A stretch of 64,000 bases of DNA from Egibacter rhizosphaerae (GCF_004322855.1 NZ_CP036402.1:310001-374000), one strand, 5' to 3'. Counted from the stretch's first letter, positions 16,671 to 25,377 are shown. Notes: generated by a model from the sequence alone, not told the origin. Numbers and translations: made by a program.

Positions 16671-17990
16671 TCAGCGCGACTCGGCCCGCATCAGCGAGCG
16701 GTGCAGCGGACCGCCGGGACGTTCCAGCGCATCCAGCTGCGTGGGATCGTTGGGGAACGCCGTACCCAGGCTCCACTCCAGCGCCAGGCGTACGCGCCGG
16801 CTCACCGAGGGCATCTGTGCGACGTAGTACGCGCGGCGAGCGAGCCACGGCAACTTCCCGACGAGCTGACGACCCGCCACGGTCCCCATCGCCGTGTGGC
16901 TGCCCAAGGTGACCAGTTCGGCGGATTCGCCGTGCGCGTAGGCCTCCGGCGCCCGCCCCTGCAGGACCCGCGCCAGGTTGCTGCCGAGCTGCTTCCCCTG
17001 ACGAGTCGCCTGCTCCGCGGTGGGTGGATACGAACCGCCGTCGGGACGCGGCACTGCCGCACAGTCCCCCAGCGCCCACACGTTCGCATGATCCGGCACA
17101 CGCATCGTGCGATCCACCTCGACGCGGCCGGCGTCGTCGAGGTCGAGGCCGAGGCGGCGCACACACGGGTGGGGCTCCACCCCTGCGCTCCACACGACGG
17201 TGTCGGCCAACAACTCCTCGCCTGTGGACAACTGCAACCGCCCGTCATCGATGCGCTCCACGGTCGTCCCAAGACGCACGTCGATGCCCCGCCGTCGCAG
17301 CTTCACCACTGCACGGTCGGCGAGCTCCAGCGGCAGGTTCGGCAGTATGCGGTCCGCGGCCTCCACCAGGGTCCACTGGATCTCTTCGGGCTCCACGTTC
17401 TCGAAGCGCTCGGCCGCGCGCTGCGCGAGGTAGTGCAACTCCGCCAACGCCTCCACACCCGTGTAGCCACCGCCGATGAACACCGCGCGCAGGGCGGACT
17501 CACGAGCGTCGGGATCCTGGGTCGACTCGGCGATCTCGAGTCGGGAGAGCATCGCGTTGCGCAGGTGGAGGGCCTCGGCGACCGTACTAAACGCGACCGC
17601 GTGCTCGTCCAGTCCGGGGATCAGCAGCGCCCTCGGAGCGGAACCCAACGCGATGACGACGTGGGTGTACGCCAGCTCGTAGGGATCCCCCGCCGGCGGT
17701 TGGACGGTCACCGTCTTCCGCGCCGGATCGAGCCCGTCGAGCTCACCCATGCGAAAGCGCACCCTCGGTAGGGCCTGCCGGATCGGAGCGACCGCGTGGC
17801 GGGGTTCGATCGCGCCCGACGCCACTTCCGGCAACAGTGGCTGGAACAGCATGTGGTTTCGCGGCGAGACGAGGACCACCTCGACCGCGCCCCGGAAGCG
17901 TCGATGCAGCGCCTGCACAACCGAGACGCCGGCGAAGCCCCCGCCGGCAACCACGACCCGCGGGACATCCGTCGGTTCAGCAGCGTTCAT
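16671..17990 (-). CDS. ndh: type II NADH dehydrogenase (FAD-dependent)
   Basis: 439-residue single-subunit, non-proton-pumping NADH:quinone oxidoreductase at the inner face of the membrane. The N-terminal FAD-binding loop is VVVAGGGFAGVSVVQAL; the NAD-binding loop is AVFIGGGYTGVEALAEL near residue 167; the second FAD motif is VWALGDCAAVP near residue 305, followed by PPTAEQATRQGK. The ATG at 17990 follows AGGAGG and is preferred over much longer upstream frames that overlap the glycosyltransferase gene. A hydrophobic, Tyr-rich C-terminal region (LARRAYYVAQMPSVSRR) may attach it to the membrane. It could feed the quinone pool used by the bc complex encoded 25 kb away. Confidence 0.9.
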   Translation of the reverse strand: MNAAEPTDVPRVVVAGGGFAGVSVVQALHRRFRGAVEVVLVSPRNHMLFQPLLPEVASGAIEPRHAVAPIRQALPRVRFRMGELDGLDPARKTVTVQPPAGDPYELAYTHVVIALGSAPRALLIPGLDEHAVAFSTVAEALHLRNAMLSRLEIAESTQDPDARESALRAVFIGGGYTGVEALAELHYLAQRAAERFENVEPEEIQWTLVEAADRILPNLPLELADRAVVKLRRRGIDVRLGTTVERIDDGRLQLSTGEELLADTVVWSAGVEPHPCVRRLGLDLDDAGRVEVDRTMRVPDHANVWALGDCAAVPRPDGGSYPPTAEQATRQGKQLGSNLARVLQGRAPEAYAHGESAELVTLGSHTAMGTVAGRQLVGKLPWLARRAYYVAQMPSVSRRVRLALEWSLGTAFPNDPTQLDALERPGGPLHRSLMRAESR

Positions 17991-18048
17991 TCCCCGGACC
18001 TCCTCGGAACATTGACGATGTGCACGAACCAGCAGCGCCCGCCGCGGC

Positions 18049-19269
18049 TCACGGACCCGGCGCGGCGGACACAGCGGCTGGGGTACGCGCCGCCCGCGCG
18101 TCCAACACCTCGCGGTAGAGGTCTGCCGCATGCCCCGCCGCCGTCGTCCAATCCGTCCAGCCGTGTTTGACCGACGGCGCGAGCCGCGCCATCTCGCGGC
18201 GACGCTTGGGCTCGTCGAGCAGCGTCCGAAGGCACCGGGCGAGCCCTCGCGCGTCACGCGGAGGCACGGTCGCGACCGGCGACGGCTTGCGCGTGCCTGC
18301 GATCCGCCCGAGCCCGCCGAGATCGGCCGCGACGACCGGTACCCCGCACGCGAGCGCCTGAGCCGCCGGCACCATGGAGGCGTGGGACGGCACCGTCGGA
18401 TACTGAACGAGCAGGTCCGCGGAGCGCAGCAGCGCTGGCGCCTCCCGGTGAGGCACCTGGCCGAGGAAGCGGACCCGGTGCTCGACCCCCACCTGCCGGG
18501 CATGCTTTCGGAGAGCGCCGATCGTCTCGTCCCCGTCCAGCTCGGCCGGCCGGGGACCGCCGACGACGAGGAGCTCGGTCTCGGGTACCTCGCGGAGCGC
18601 GCTCAGGACCCCTTGTAGGTCGTGCAGTGACGGCGGGGAGGCCACGGTCACGAGCCGGCCGCCGGGAGAGCGCTCGACGCCGGGCACGTCGGTCGAGAAC
18701 CGCCTCGTGTCGACGCCCACCGGCAGGCTCGAGATGTCGGAGCGTGAGACCTCGAGGGCGCGCAGCTTGGCGAGGACCGCCCCACAGTGGACGACACAGC
18801 GAGTGGCCGAGTAGGCCAACTGCTGCTCGAGCGCCAACTCGGCGGGCCGGCTGCCACGGACCATGCGGTGCGCGCTCTGCAGCGAGCGCAGATCGGTGAA
18901 GGTGTGGACCAGCGGGCGGTCGCCGACCGCGCGCCGCGCGGCGGCCGCTGCCAGCATGCCCCACGTATGGATCAGGTCGGGCGGTTCCTCACGCCATTGC
19001 TCGGCGAGCGCGTCCGCGATGGGCTCCGTCGCCGCATCCCACGACTCCGGGCTCGACGGAGGCTTCGGCAGGCGTCGCGTTTCCAGGCCCTCCTGCTCCG
19101 AGTGCTCGACCAGACCAGGCGCCTGTCGCCCGACGCTGAGTTCGACACTGTTCCCCGCGCGGGCAAGGTGCGTCGCCCAGGCACACACGTCGCCCTCACG
19201 CCCTCGAGCCGCGCCGGCTCCCAGGGCAGGCTCCGGCTCCGCCCCCTCCGCGACCATCGCGATTCGCAT
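18049..19269 (-). CDS. GT4 family glycosyltransferase (GT-B fold)
   Basis: 406 residues. The N-terminal acceptor domain begins MRIAMVAEGAEPEP, with HTWGMLAAAAARR and LVHTFTDLRS. The nucleotide-sugar domain has SSLPVGVDTRRFS, TELLVVGGP, VRFLGQVPH, LVQYPTVPSHASMVPAAQAL (the E-x7-E type region, here with weak Glu conservation) and GVPVVAADLGGLGRIAG. The start at 19269 with AAAGG fits the MRI-type N-terminus of the family. It resembles MshA-like and other actinobacterial GT4 enzymes; donor and acceptor are unknown. It leads the group with ndh and the repeat lipoprotein, though gaps of 58 and 101 bases make a single operon uncertain. Confidence 0.85.
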   Translation of the reverse strand: MRIAMVAEGAEPEPALGAGAARGREGDVCAWATHLARAGNSVELSVGRQAPGLVEHSEQEGLETRRLPKPPSSPESWDAATEPIADALAEQWREEPPDLIHTWGMLAAAAARRAVGDRPLVHTFTDLRSLQSAHRMVRGSRPAELALEQQLAYSATRCVVHCGAVLAKLRALEVSRSDISSLPVGVDTRRFSTDVPGVERSPGGRLVTVASPPSLHDLQGVLSALREVPETELLVVGGPRPAELDGDETIGALRKHARQVGVEHRVRFLGQVPHREAPALLRSADLLVQYPTVPSHASMVPAAQALACGVPVVAADLGGLGRIAGTRKPSPVATVPPRDARGLARCLRTLLDEPKRRREMARLAPSVKHGWTDWTTAAGHAADLYREVLDARAARTPAAVSAAPGP

Positions 19270-19486
19270 CGTCGACCTTTCGATCTCGCAGGGGGCGTGA
19301 CCGCGCCCTCCTTTCCAGACGCGGAGCCGATAACCGTGCCGTGCGGTGCACGCATGGAGCCGCTCGGAAGCCAGAGGCTCACGCGTCGACGCCGAGTTTG
19401 GTGAACCGGCGCCGGGGTACCCGGGTCGGGCCGCACGAACGGCACACGGATCACACCGTTCCGGCCGACACGATCGGACCCGCCTC

Positions 19487-20023
19487 ATGCGTCTCATCAC
19501 GCTTTCCGCGGACCCCGAGGTCCGGCTGCGCGTGTACCTGAACGATCACCTCGCCGGGGCGACCGCCGGCACCCGTCTGGCGCGCCGCTGCGCGAAGGCC
19601 AACGAGGGTGAGCCCCTCGGGGAGGCCGTTTCCCGACTGGCTGGCGAGATCGAAGCGGACCGCGCCACGTTGCTCGAGATCTTCGACGCCCTGAAGCTGC
19701 CGCGTGCCCGACCCAAGGAGATCGGGGCCGGCGCGGCCGAACTCCTCGGCCGCTTGAAGCCCAACGGCCAGCTGATCGGCGCGTCGCCCCTCTCGCGACT
19801 GGTCGAACTCGAGGGTCTCTGCGCGGGCGTCGACGCCAAGGGCAATCTCTGGATCTCGCTGCACCACATCAAGGACACCCGGCCCGGTCTGTCGGCCTTC
19901 GATTTCGAGGCACTGGCCGAACGAGCAGCTCGTCAGCGGGACGAGCTCGAGGGGCTTCGCCGCCACTCGGCAACCGACGCCCTCGCTGGATCAGGCCCAG
20001 CCGTCCCTCGGGAACCGACGTGA
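19487..20023 (+). CDS. conserved hypothetical protein, helical, actinobacterial type
   Basis: 178 residues, predicted mostly helical, without signal peptide or membrane span. The region RVYLNDHLAGATAGTRLARRC followed by GEPLGEAVSRLAGEIEADRATL and SPLSRLVELEGLCAGVDAKGNLW is a pattern I know from uncharacterised actinobacterial proteins; no function is established. The start is the ATG at 19487. It diverges from the glycosyltransferase gene and overlaps the next small gene by four bases, so the two are probably co-translated. Confidence 0.72.
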   Translation: MRLITLSADPEVRLRVYLNDHLAGATAGTRLARRCAKANEGEPLGEAVSRLAGEIEADRATLLEIFDALKLPRARPKEIGAGAAELLGRLKPNGQLIGASPLSRLVELEGLCAGVDAKGNLWISLHHIKDTRPGLSAFDFEALAERAARQRDELEGLRRHSATDALAGSGPAVPREPT

Positions 20024-20304
20024 ACGACCACACCCGCACCCTGCTCGAAGATGCCACGTACGAACTGAGCGAGGCTCAGCGCGCGGTGACCAAGGCGCTG
20101 GAGGGCCTCTGCGCCGGCCGCCCACCCGACGATGTCGAACTGACCGAAGCCCTGGTCCGGATCGCGACCCTGAGGGGCCGGATCGAGCGTCACCGCAGCG
20201 CTCAGGTAGAAACGCCCGCGGCGGGACCGCAGCCAGTGTCCGGCCGGACCTCGTCCGGAGCACGAGATCGGGGTTTGACCGGCCGGGGATCGCGGGCACA
20301 GTAA
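20020..20304 (+). CDS. small hypothetical protein
   Basis: 94 residues, starting with GTG inside the stop region of the preceding gene (GTGA overlap). The first 65 residues are charged and helical (LLEDATYELSEAQRAVTKAL, VRIATLRGRIERHRS); the tail is low-complexity and Arg/Ser/Gly-rich. I do not recognise a family. The overlap with its neighbour supports it as a real gene. Confidence 0.5.
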   Translation: MNDHTRTLLEDATYELSEAQRAVTKALEGLCAGRPPDDVELTEALVRIATLRGRIERHRSAQVETPAAGPQPVSGRTSSGARDRGLTGRGSRAQ

Positions 20305-20330
20305 GGCCCGTCCTCATCACGACGCGTACC

Positions 20331-20462
20331 GGTGCGACCCAGACTCCGTCGCTACGAAGTCCGGCGCGTGCACGCGGCCCAGACTCCCTGTCGCCCCGAG
20401 GACTGCGGCGACCCGGACTCCGTCGCTCGTTCACGGCAGCCCAGACTGTCGCTGTCGCTTGC
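20331..20462. repeat. four imperfect copies of a CCCAGACTCCGTCGC-like repeat
   Basis: Copies begin near 20337, 20379, 20413 and 20440, each carrying C[C/G]AGACT-[CCG]-TCGC or a close variant and separated by 27-42 bases. The stretch between the small gene and the zinc mini-gene has no open frame of note. Purpose unknown. Confidence 0.5.
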
Positions 20463-20495
20463 CCCTGACCTGTAAAGCGATCAAGCGAGCGTGAG

Positions 20496-20711
20496 ATGCC
20501 TTCTACTTGGGCGTTCTGTGAAATGTGCGCACGTTGGTACTACTCGACTTCGGACGAGAGCAACCCGGTTCAGCCCTGCCCCGTCTGCGTGAGTCCCCCG
20601 CGGCGCATGGTGCCCGGGTCGGCCCCGCACCCCGGGGTGCACCACACCACCGGTCACCCGAACCGGCTGCACGCAGTTGCAGGTTCGATCGACGCGCGAG
20701 GGGGTCCGTGA
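20496..20711 (+). CDS. small zinc-ribbon-like protein
   Basis: 71 residues. Two CxxC pairs (FCEMCARWYY and PCPVCVSPPRR) about 20 residues apart suggest a zinc ribbon. The rest is Pro/His/Gly-rich and possibly disordered. Its TGA overlaps the ATG of the next gene (TGATG), so the two small proteins are translationally linked. No signal peptide. The DNA- or protein-binding role is unknown. Confidence 0.6.
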   Translation: MPSTWAFCEMCARWYYSTSDESNPVQPCPVCVSPPRRMVPGSAPHPGVHHTTGHPNRLHAVAGSIDARGGP

Positions 20712-20911
20712 TGTCCGTCGATTCGAACAACACCGTCATGCTCCGCAAGTCCCGGCATCAGCGGGTCATGTCCGGCCCCAAGCTGACGCAGAAGGAGGGC
20801 CGGGTGTGCCGGGTCGAGAGCTGCGAGACGCGGCTGTCCCGCTACAACCCCTCCGAGACCTGCCGTCTCCACGAAGGTTGGCGCGACGGGCGCATGCGTC
20901 GGCACGACTGA
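20711..20911 (+). CDS. small Cys/His-rich protein (candidate zinc knuckle)
   Basis: 66 residues, basic. The motif VCRVESCETRLSRYNPSETC with a following LHEGWRDG gives C-x4-C-x10-C-x2-H, a likely metal site; similar C-x-T-x-LS-x-YN segments occur in small actinobacterial proteins of unknown role. The ATG overlaps the previous stop codon, and a strong hairpin terminator lies 22 bases after the stop. Probably cytoplasmic and possibly nucleic-acid binding (inferred from basic charge). Confidence 0.65.
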   Translation: MSVDSNNTVMLRKSRHQRVMSGPKLTQKEGRVCRVESCETRLSRYNPSETCRLHEGWRDGRMRRHD

Positions 20912-20932
20912 CTTCGGAGCGCGTGCGGCGAG

Positions 20933-20965
20933 CAGCGGGGTGGTCGACGATCGGCCACCCCGCTG
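20933..20965 (+). terminator. hairpin terminator after the zinc mini-genes
   Basis: Eleven-base arms CAGCGGGGTGG and CCACCCCGCTG flank an 11-base loop. The T-run is absent, as often in GC-rich actinobacteria. Confidence 0.65.
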
Positions 20966-21125
20966 TCGTGCGCACGGTGCAGGTCCGGCCGTGCCTCGAT
21001 GACCCATGGCGCACGGACAAGCACCGGGGCACGCCGCACACGTTTCGAGCGTCCCCCCGCACGGGCACGGGAGCACGAGCGAGCAACTGCCGTCTCACCC
21101 GAACAGGACGCCGAAAGGGCGCGGC

Positions 21126-21659
21126 ATGAGGATGTTCCCAGCGAAGGTGCTCGTTGCGGTCGACGGGACCCCGAAGGCCCGCAACGCGGTGGACGCGGCC
21201 GCGGAGTTGTCCGCGGCCACTGGTTCCTCCTTGCACCTGCTCCACGTGAAGCTGCTCTCGCCACAGATCTCCGGTGACTCCCCGAGCCCGACGGACTACG
21301 AGCGCGCCGAGCAGGAGGGCCGCCAGCTGCTCGACGACGAGATCGCCTACGCGGATCAGCTCGGCGCGCCGATCGAATCGGCGCTCCTGCGCATGGGGCG
21401 CATGATCGAGAACGAGGTGGTCCAGGTGGCCAACGAGATCGGTGCGGGACTCTTGGTGCTGGGCACCAGCGCGCGCTCCCCCGCCGGCCGCCGCCCGCAC
21501 GCGGGCCTCTCGGTGGACATCGCCCGCGACATCCCGTGCTCGGTGTGGTTCGTGCGGGAGGCCGCGCGCTCGGTCGTCTCGGATCCCCCACCGCTGCGCG
21601 AGGGCACGATCGTGACACGAGCCGCGGGCGAGGGCGGCGGCACCGACGAGCGGGGATAG
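21126..21659 (+). CDS. universal stress protein (UspA domain)
   Basis: 177 residues with one USP fold: VLVAVDGTPKARNAVDAA at the N-terminus, HLLHVKLL, VANEIGAGLLVLGTSARS and IARDIPCSVWFVREAAR. The ATP-binding signature G-x2-G-x9-G-[ST] is not intact: the segment reads GTSARSPAGRRPHAGLSVD, so nucleotide binding is doubtful. The ATG at 21126 directly precedes the conserved beta-strand. It is monocistronic, ending at a strong shared terminator with the convergent SRPBCC gene. Confidence 0.85.
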   Translation: MRMFPAKVLVAVDGTPKARNAVDAAAELSAATGSSLHLLHVKLLSPQISGDSPSPTDYERAEQEGRQLLDDEIAYADQLGAPIESALLRMGRMIENEVVQVANEIGAGLLVLGTSARSPAGRRPHAGLSVDIARDIPCSVWFVREAARSVVSDPPPLREGTIVTRAAGEGGGTDERG

Positions 21660-21709
21660 CGACGCATGGGCTCGCGGTGATGCTCCGGCGATCTCGGCCC
21701 CCGCACACA

Positions 21710-21745
21710 ACGGTGCGGCGGCACCCGTGGGCGCCGCCGCACCGT
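21710..21745. terminator. bidirectional hairpin terminator
   Basis: Thirteen-base perfect arms (21710-21722 and 21733-21745) around a 10-base loop, between the convergent UspA and SRPBCC genes. Confidence 0.78.
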
Positions 21746-21759
21746 GGGTTGTCTGCGGC

Positions 21760-22209
21760 TTAGTGAATCTCCTGGCGGTAGGATCCAGTGGCGATCTGCC
21801 GTTCCTCGATGAACGCCTTGAAACGCTCGAGATCGCCCTCGACCCGCTTGTCCACGATGTGCAAGGCATCCACCGCCTTCTCGGCGAAGGACTCGGGCTC
21901 GAAGTCGAGGCGCAGCGTCACGCGCGTGCGTCCCCCGTCGAGCGACTCGAAACGCACGTGACCGTCGTGGCGCACGTCGCCGAGGGCCCGCCACTCGATC
22001 AGCTGGTCGGGCACCTGCTCGGTGATCTCGGCCTCCCACTCGCGGGTGCTCGGCCCGATCTGGGCGGTCCACGCCAGGTGCGCGTCGTCGATCTGCTCGA
22101 CGCTCTGCACGCCCTCCATGAACTGCGGGAACTCCTCGAACTGGGTCCACTGGTTGTACACGGTGGTGACGTCGCTCTCGACCTCAATGGACTTCTTCAC
22201 CTGGCTCAC
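21760..22209 (-). CDS. SRPBCC (polyketide cyclase/START-like) family protein
   Basis: 149 residues with the helix-grip pattern of the family: an N-terminal strand KKSIEVESDVTTVYNQWTQF, then FPQFMEGVQSVEQID, WEAEITEQVPDQLIEWRAL, GHVRFESLDGGRTRVTLRLDF and a long C-terminal helix (EGDLERFKAFIEERQIAT). Such proteins bind hydrophobic ligands or lipids; this subgroup is often called a cyclase/dehydrase but has no proven reaction. It precedes a membrane protein gene in the same direction, with stress-type genes around it. Confidence 0.85.
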   Translation of the reverse strand: MSQVKKSIEVESDVTTVYNQWTQFEEFPQFMEGVQSVEQIDDAHLAWTAQIGPSTREWEAEITEQVPDQLIEWRALGDVRHDGHVRFESLDGGRTRVTLRLDFEPESFAEKAVDALHIVDKRVEGDLERFKAFIEERQIATGSYRQEIH

Positions 22210-22290
22210 GTCGCGTTCCTTTCCTTCGAAGTTCGGGCACCGTCGGGCCTCAGGCCCGAGGTCGAAGCGATGCGGGTCTCGGGACTGCGA

Positions 22291-23085
22291 TCACGAGCGT
22301 CGCTTGTCACCCGTGAAGTCCTCGCGCGGCTCCACGGGGTCCGGTTCACCGGTCCGCGCACGCTGATGCTGCTCTTCGGCCGGATCGACCCCCCAGCCGC
22401 CCGTCTGCTCGCCGTCCCGGCGGGCACTCTCGCGATGCTCGTCGGTGCGGGCGGCCAGCCCTTGCGGATCGCGTGGATGGCCGTCCTCGGGAGCGGCACG
22501 CGTGCGGCGCTCGACGTCCGCCGGGCGCCCATCGGCCGGCGACGCCTCGGAGGGTGGTGGGTCGAGGCGGAGCTCGCGTTCCTCGACGTGGGTCGGCACG
22601 GACGCCGCACCCGCCATGCCGCCGAGTGCTGCCACGATGGCCCCCAACAGCGTGGCGATGAAGGGCGCCCACCACATCCAGCCGTCGGTCGCGATCGTGA
22701 CGTCCCCGATCGCCGGGAGGAACGCCGCGGCCGCTCCGGGGCCGACGATCGCGACCACGATGGTCATCGTGGCCCACACCCCCAAGCCGTTGAGCAACCC
22801 GGGCACAGGGCTCCCAATCCCGGCCATCAGGCCGCTGCTGTAGGCCCCGGCCAGCATCGACGCCGCCGCTGCGGCGCCGATGTACCAACCAGCACCGGCC
22901 AGCAGGTCGTCGATGCCAGCGCCGACCACCAGGCCGGCCCAGAGCATCATCAAGAGCACGAAGAGGGCCAGACCGAGTACCGCTCCCCCCAGCACCGCGT
23001 TCCAACGCAACAGGCTGGGCGGCGTGGACGCCACCGCCGGCGGCGCGGTCGTCACTCTCTCGCGGGTCTCGTGCATCGCGGCCAT
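22291..23085 (-). CDS. membrane protein with long hydrophilic tail
   Basis: 264 residues. After about 27 soluble residues there are four predicted membrane spans (LGGAVLGLALFVLLMMLWAG; GWYIGAAAAASMLAGAYSSG; a third near residue 97; FIATLLGAIVAALGGMAG). The last 100 residues are charged, disordered-looking and rich in Glu, Arg and Pro. The ATG at 23085 follows GAGGAGG. It resembles uncharacterised actinobacterial membrane proteins; no function is assigned. It precedes the SRPBCC gene in the same direction and may be co-transcribed. Confidence 0.7.
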   Translation of the reverse strand: MAAMHETRERVTTAPPAVASTPPSLLRWNAVLGGAVLGLALFVLLMMLWAGLVVGAGIDDLLAGAGWYIGAAAAASMLAGAYSSGLMAGIGSPVPGLLNGLGVWATMTIVVAIVGPGAAAAFLPAIGDVTIATDGWMWWAPFIATLLGAIVAALGGMAGAASVPTHVEERELRLDPPPSEASPADGRPADVERRTRAAPEDGHPRDPQGLAARTDEHRESARRDGEQTGGWGVDPAEEQHQRARTGEPDPVEPREDFTGDKRRS

Positions 23086-23295
23086 GGCGAGCACCTCCTC
23101 ATCGGGGCAATCGCTCCACAGCGGAGCGGAGCACGGGATGCCCGCCTCGCAACGGTCGAAACCACTCAGGTCGGAGGTCACCGCCGAGGAGCCACCCGTC
23201 CCAGGGCGGCCCACGGACAGCCGCCGACCGAGGCGTTTGTCGACCTCCCCACCGGGAACACGGATGGGGCCGATCCCGACCGAGGTCAACTTTCG

Positions 23296-24708
23296 ATGCC
23301 CGCTCCGCGGTCCCAACGTCTCGAACAGGTGCGCCGCAACCCGCTGACGCCCCCGATCGGGGGCATGCTGGGTGGCGCCGCACTCGCCGGCGCGGCCATC
23401 GCGGTCGACGCCGCCATCCGCCCCGCACCACCGGCGATCTTCACGGTCGAAGCGACCCAGGCGTTCCTGTCGGCGGTCGTCGGGGCGACGATCACGGTCA
23501 CCGCTTTGCTGTTCTGGATCCGCGGCATGCTCGTGCAGCTGTCGGCAGGGCAGATGTCGAACCGGGTGGTGCGCTGGTACCTCGAGGACCGCTTCTTGTT
23601 GGACAGCATCGGCTTCGTCATCGCGGTGTTCACGTTCACCGGACTCCAGTTGCTCGCGCTGCCGCCGCCCGCGGAAGGCGGCGCACCCCCCGTCGGCACC
23701 GCCCTCGCGTTCCTGCTCACGCTCGCCGCCCTCGCGAACATCGTGGCGGCGATCACCAACAGCGTCCATGCCACGGACACTGGCGTGATCCTGAACAACC
23801 TCGCCGAGGAGGCGCGCACCGCGATCCAGGAGGCGCATCCGGACGATCGAGCGGCGCTTAGCTCCGAGGGCAGGGAGCCGACCGACGCCAGGTACTTCTC
23901 GCAGCACGTCCGCCTGTCTCTGATCGCCCCCCGGACGGGGTGGGTCAACGACATCGACGTCCCTCGGCTTCTGGACCAGATGCCGGACTCCTCCATGCTC
24001 GAAGCACAGGTGCGCGCCGGCTCGTTCGTACCCGAGGGCCATGCACTCGCCCACCTGAGCGTGGAGGCGACGCTCGCCGATGCTGAGGAACTGCACGACG
24101 TCCGCCGCGCATTGCGAGACGCCTTCGCGATCGACTCCCGCCGAACCACCGGTCAGGACGTCGAGTTCACCCTGAGCAAGATCGTCGATGTCGCCGTCGC
24201 CACCATGGCCCCGCACTCGGCGGATCGAACCAGTGCGTACGAGGCCGTCCGCCACCTCGGCGTGGCGCTGCGGGAACTGTTCACCCGTCCCCTGGCACCG
24301 AGCCACTTCTCACAACAGGAGAACCGGCAGCTCGTGCTGCGGGCCGCCCTCGGCTACGAGGACTACCTGCGCCGCACCTTCGGTCACCTGCGGGAGATCG
24401 CGACCGATCTCCCCATGCTCGGAGTCCTGCTCGACACGCTCGGGGACCTTCGTGAGGTCGTCATTCAGGGGACCCGGGACGAGCGCATCGACGCGGTGGA
24501 CCGGGAGGCACACCGCCTGCTGGACGCGGTCCGCCACACGCACGCGCCCGACGAAGAGCGTCGCGGCGTGCTGCACCTGGCGGCGCAGCACGGATGGGAC
24601 GTGCACGAGCTCCAGGAGGACGAGCAGCAGGACGGACAGCAGGACGGGCAGGCCCCGCCACCGACCAGCCCGGACGACATCTCCCAGCACGCAGCGGAGT
24701 CGTCCTGA
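23296..24708 (+). CDS. DUF2254 family membrane protein
   Basis: 470 residues. Four N-terminal membrane spans (from GGMLGGAALAGAAIAVDA to ALAFLLTLAALANIVAAITNS) are followed by a large soluble domain. Family features: ATQAFLSAVVGATITVTALL, STVQLSAGQ-like QLSAGQMSNRVVRWYLEDR, and GWVNDIDVPRLLDQM in the soluble part. The C-terminus is very rich in Gln and Asp. DUF2254 proteins are of unknown function. The ATG at 23296, after a GAGG site, fits the usual length; upstream in-frame sequence belongs to the opposite-strand gene. It is followed closely by a HAD phosphatase gene. Confidence 0.82.
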   Translation: MPAPRSQRLEQVRRNPLTPPIGGMLGGAALAGAAIAVDAAIRPAPPAIFTVEATQAFLSAVVGATITVTALLFWIRGMLVQLSAGQMSNRVVRWYLEDRFLLDSIGFVIAVFTFTGLQLLALPPPAEGGAPPVGTALAFLLTLAALANIVAAITNSVHATDTGVILNNLAEEARTAIQEAHPDDRAALSSEGREPTDARYFSQHVRLSLIAPRTGWVNDIDVPRLLDQMPDSSMLEAQVRAGSFVPEGHALAHLSVEATLADAEELHDVRRALRDAFAIDSRRTTGQDVEFTLSKIVDVAVATMAPHSADRTSAYEAVRHLGVALRELFTRPLAPSHFSQQENRQLVLRAALGYEDYLRRTFGHLREIATDLPMLGVLLDTLGDLREVVIQGTRDERIDAVDREAHRLLDAVRHTHAPDEERRGVLHLAAQHGWDVHELQEDEQQDGQQDGQAPPPTSPDDISQHAAESS

Positions 24709-24744
24709 CGCGCACCGCTGAGCACGTCCGAGAGAGGACCGGTG

Positions 24745-25377
24745 ATGAGCCAAGCCCGCAGCGGCGTGCTGATCGATCTGGACGGCACGCTGGTCGATTC
24801 GGTCTACCTGCACGTGATCGCCTGGCAGGAAGCCCTCCAGCGCCACGGTCACACGGTCCCGACCGCCGACGTGCACTCCGCGGTCGGCATGGGATCGGAC
24901 CGCTTGGTTCCCTGGCTCGTCGGCGGCACGGTCCCGGATGCCGAGGCCGTGTCCTCGGAGCACACCGCCCGGTTCCTCGAACTCGTCGACCGGGCTCGGG
25001 AGACTCGCGGGGCCACGGCCCTGCTCGAGGACCTGCGCCGACGCGGGGTCGCGCACGTGGTCGCGAGCTCGGCGAGCGGGGAGGAGTCGACCGCGCTGAT
25101 CGAGGCACTCGGCACCGAGCCGCCCGTGATCGACAGCGAGGCGGTGTCCGCGTCCAAGCCCGCCCCCGATCTGTTGCTGGCCGGGTGCGAGCAGCTCGAA
25201 ATCGCCCCGGAGCGCGCCGTGCTCGTCGGCGACAGCCCGTGGGACGCCGAGGCCGCTCAGCGGGTCGGTATCGGGATGATCGGGGTCCGGACCGGCGGCT
25301 TCTCGGACGAGCTGCTCTTCCGCCACGGCGCCCGTGATGTCGTTCCCGATCCGCGTGCCCTCATCGGGCGCCTGTGA
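24745..25377 (+). CDS. HAD-superfamily phosphatase (beta-phosphoglucomutase/phosphoglycolate type)
   Basis: 210 residues. Motif I is LIDLDGTLVDS (nucleophile and acid/base Asp), motif II VVASSASGEE, motif III Lys in ASKPAPDLLLA, and motif IV VLVGDSPWDAEAA with GDxxxD. An alpha-helical cap follows motif I, as in subfamily IA hydrolases. It dephosphorylates a small phosphorylated metabolite; the substrate is not readable from sequence. I chose the ATG at 24745 rather than the adjacent GTG. It is 36 bases downstream of the DUF2254 gene and upstream of the CBS gene, in the same direction. Confidence 0.85.
   Translation: MSQARSGVLIDLDGTLVDSVYLHVIAWQEALQRHGHTVPTADVHSAVGMGSDRLVPWLVGGTVPDAEAVSSEHTARFLELVDRARETRGATALLEDLRRRGVAHVVASSASGEESTALIEALGTEPPVIDSEAVSASKPAPDLLLAGCEQLEIAPERAVLVGDSPWDAEAAQRVGIGMIGVRTGGFSDELLFRHGARDVVPDPRALIGRL

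Noticed and set aside
21727-23295. A single 993-residue frame reaching upstream of the DUF2254 gene
   Set aside because: The extra part covers two opposite-strand genes with good motifs (SRPBCC and a membrane protein). The ATG at 23296 fits the family length.
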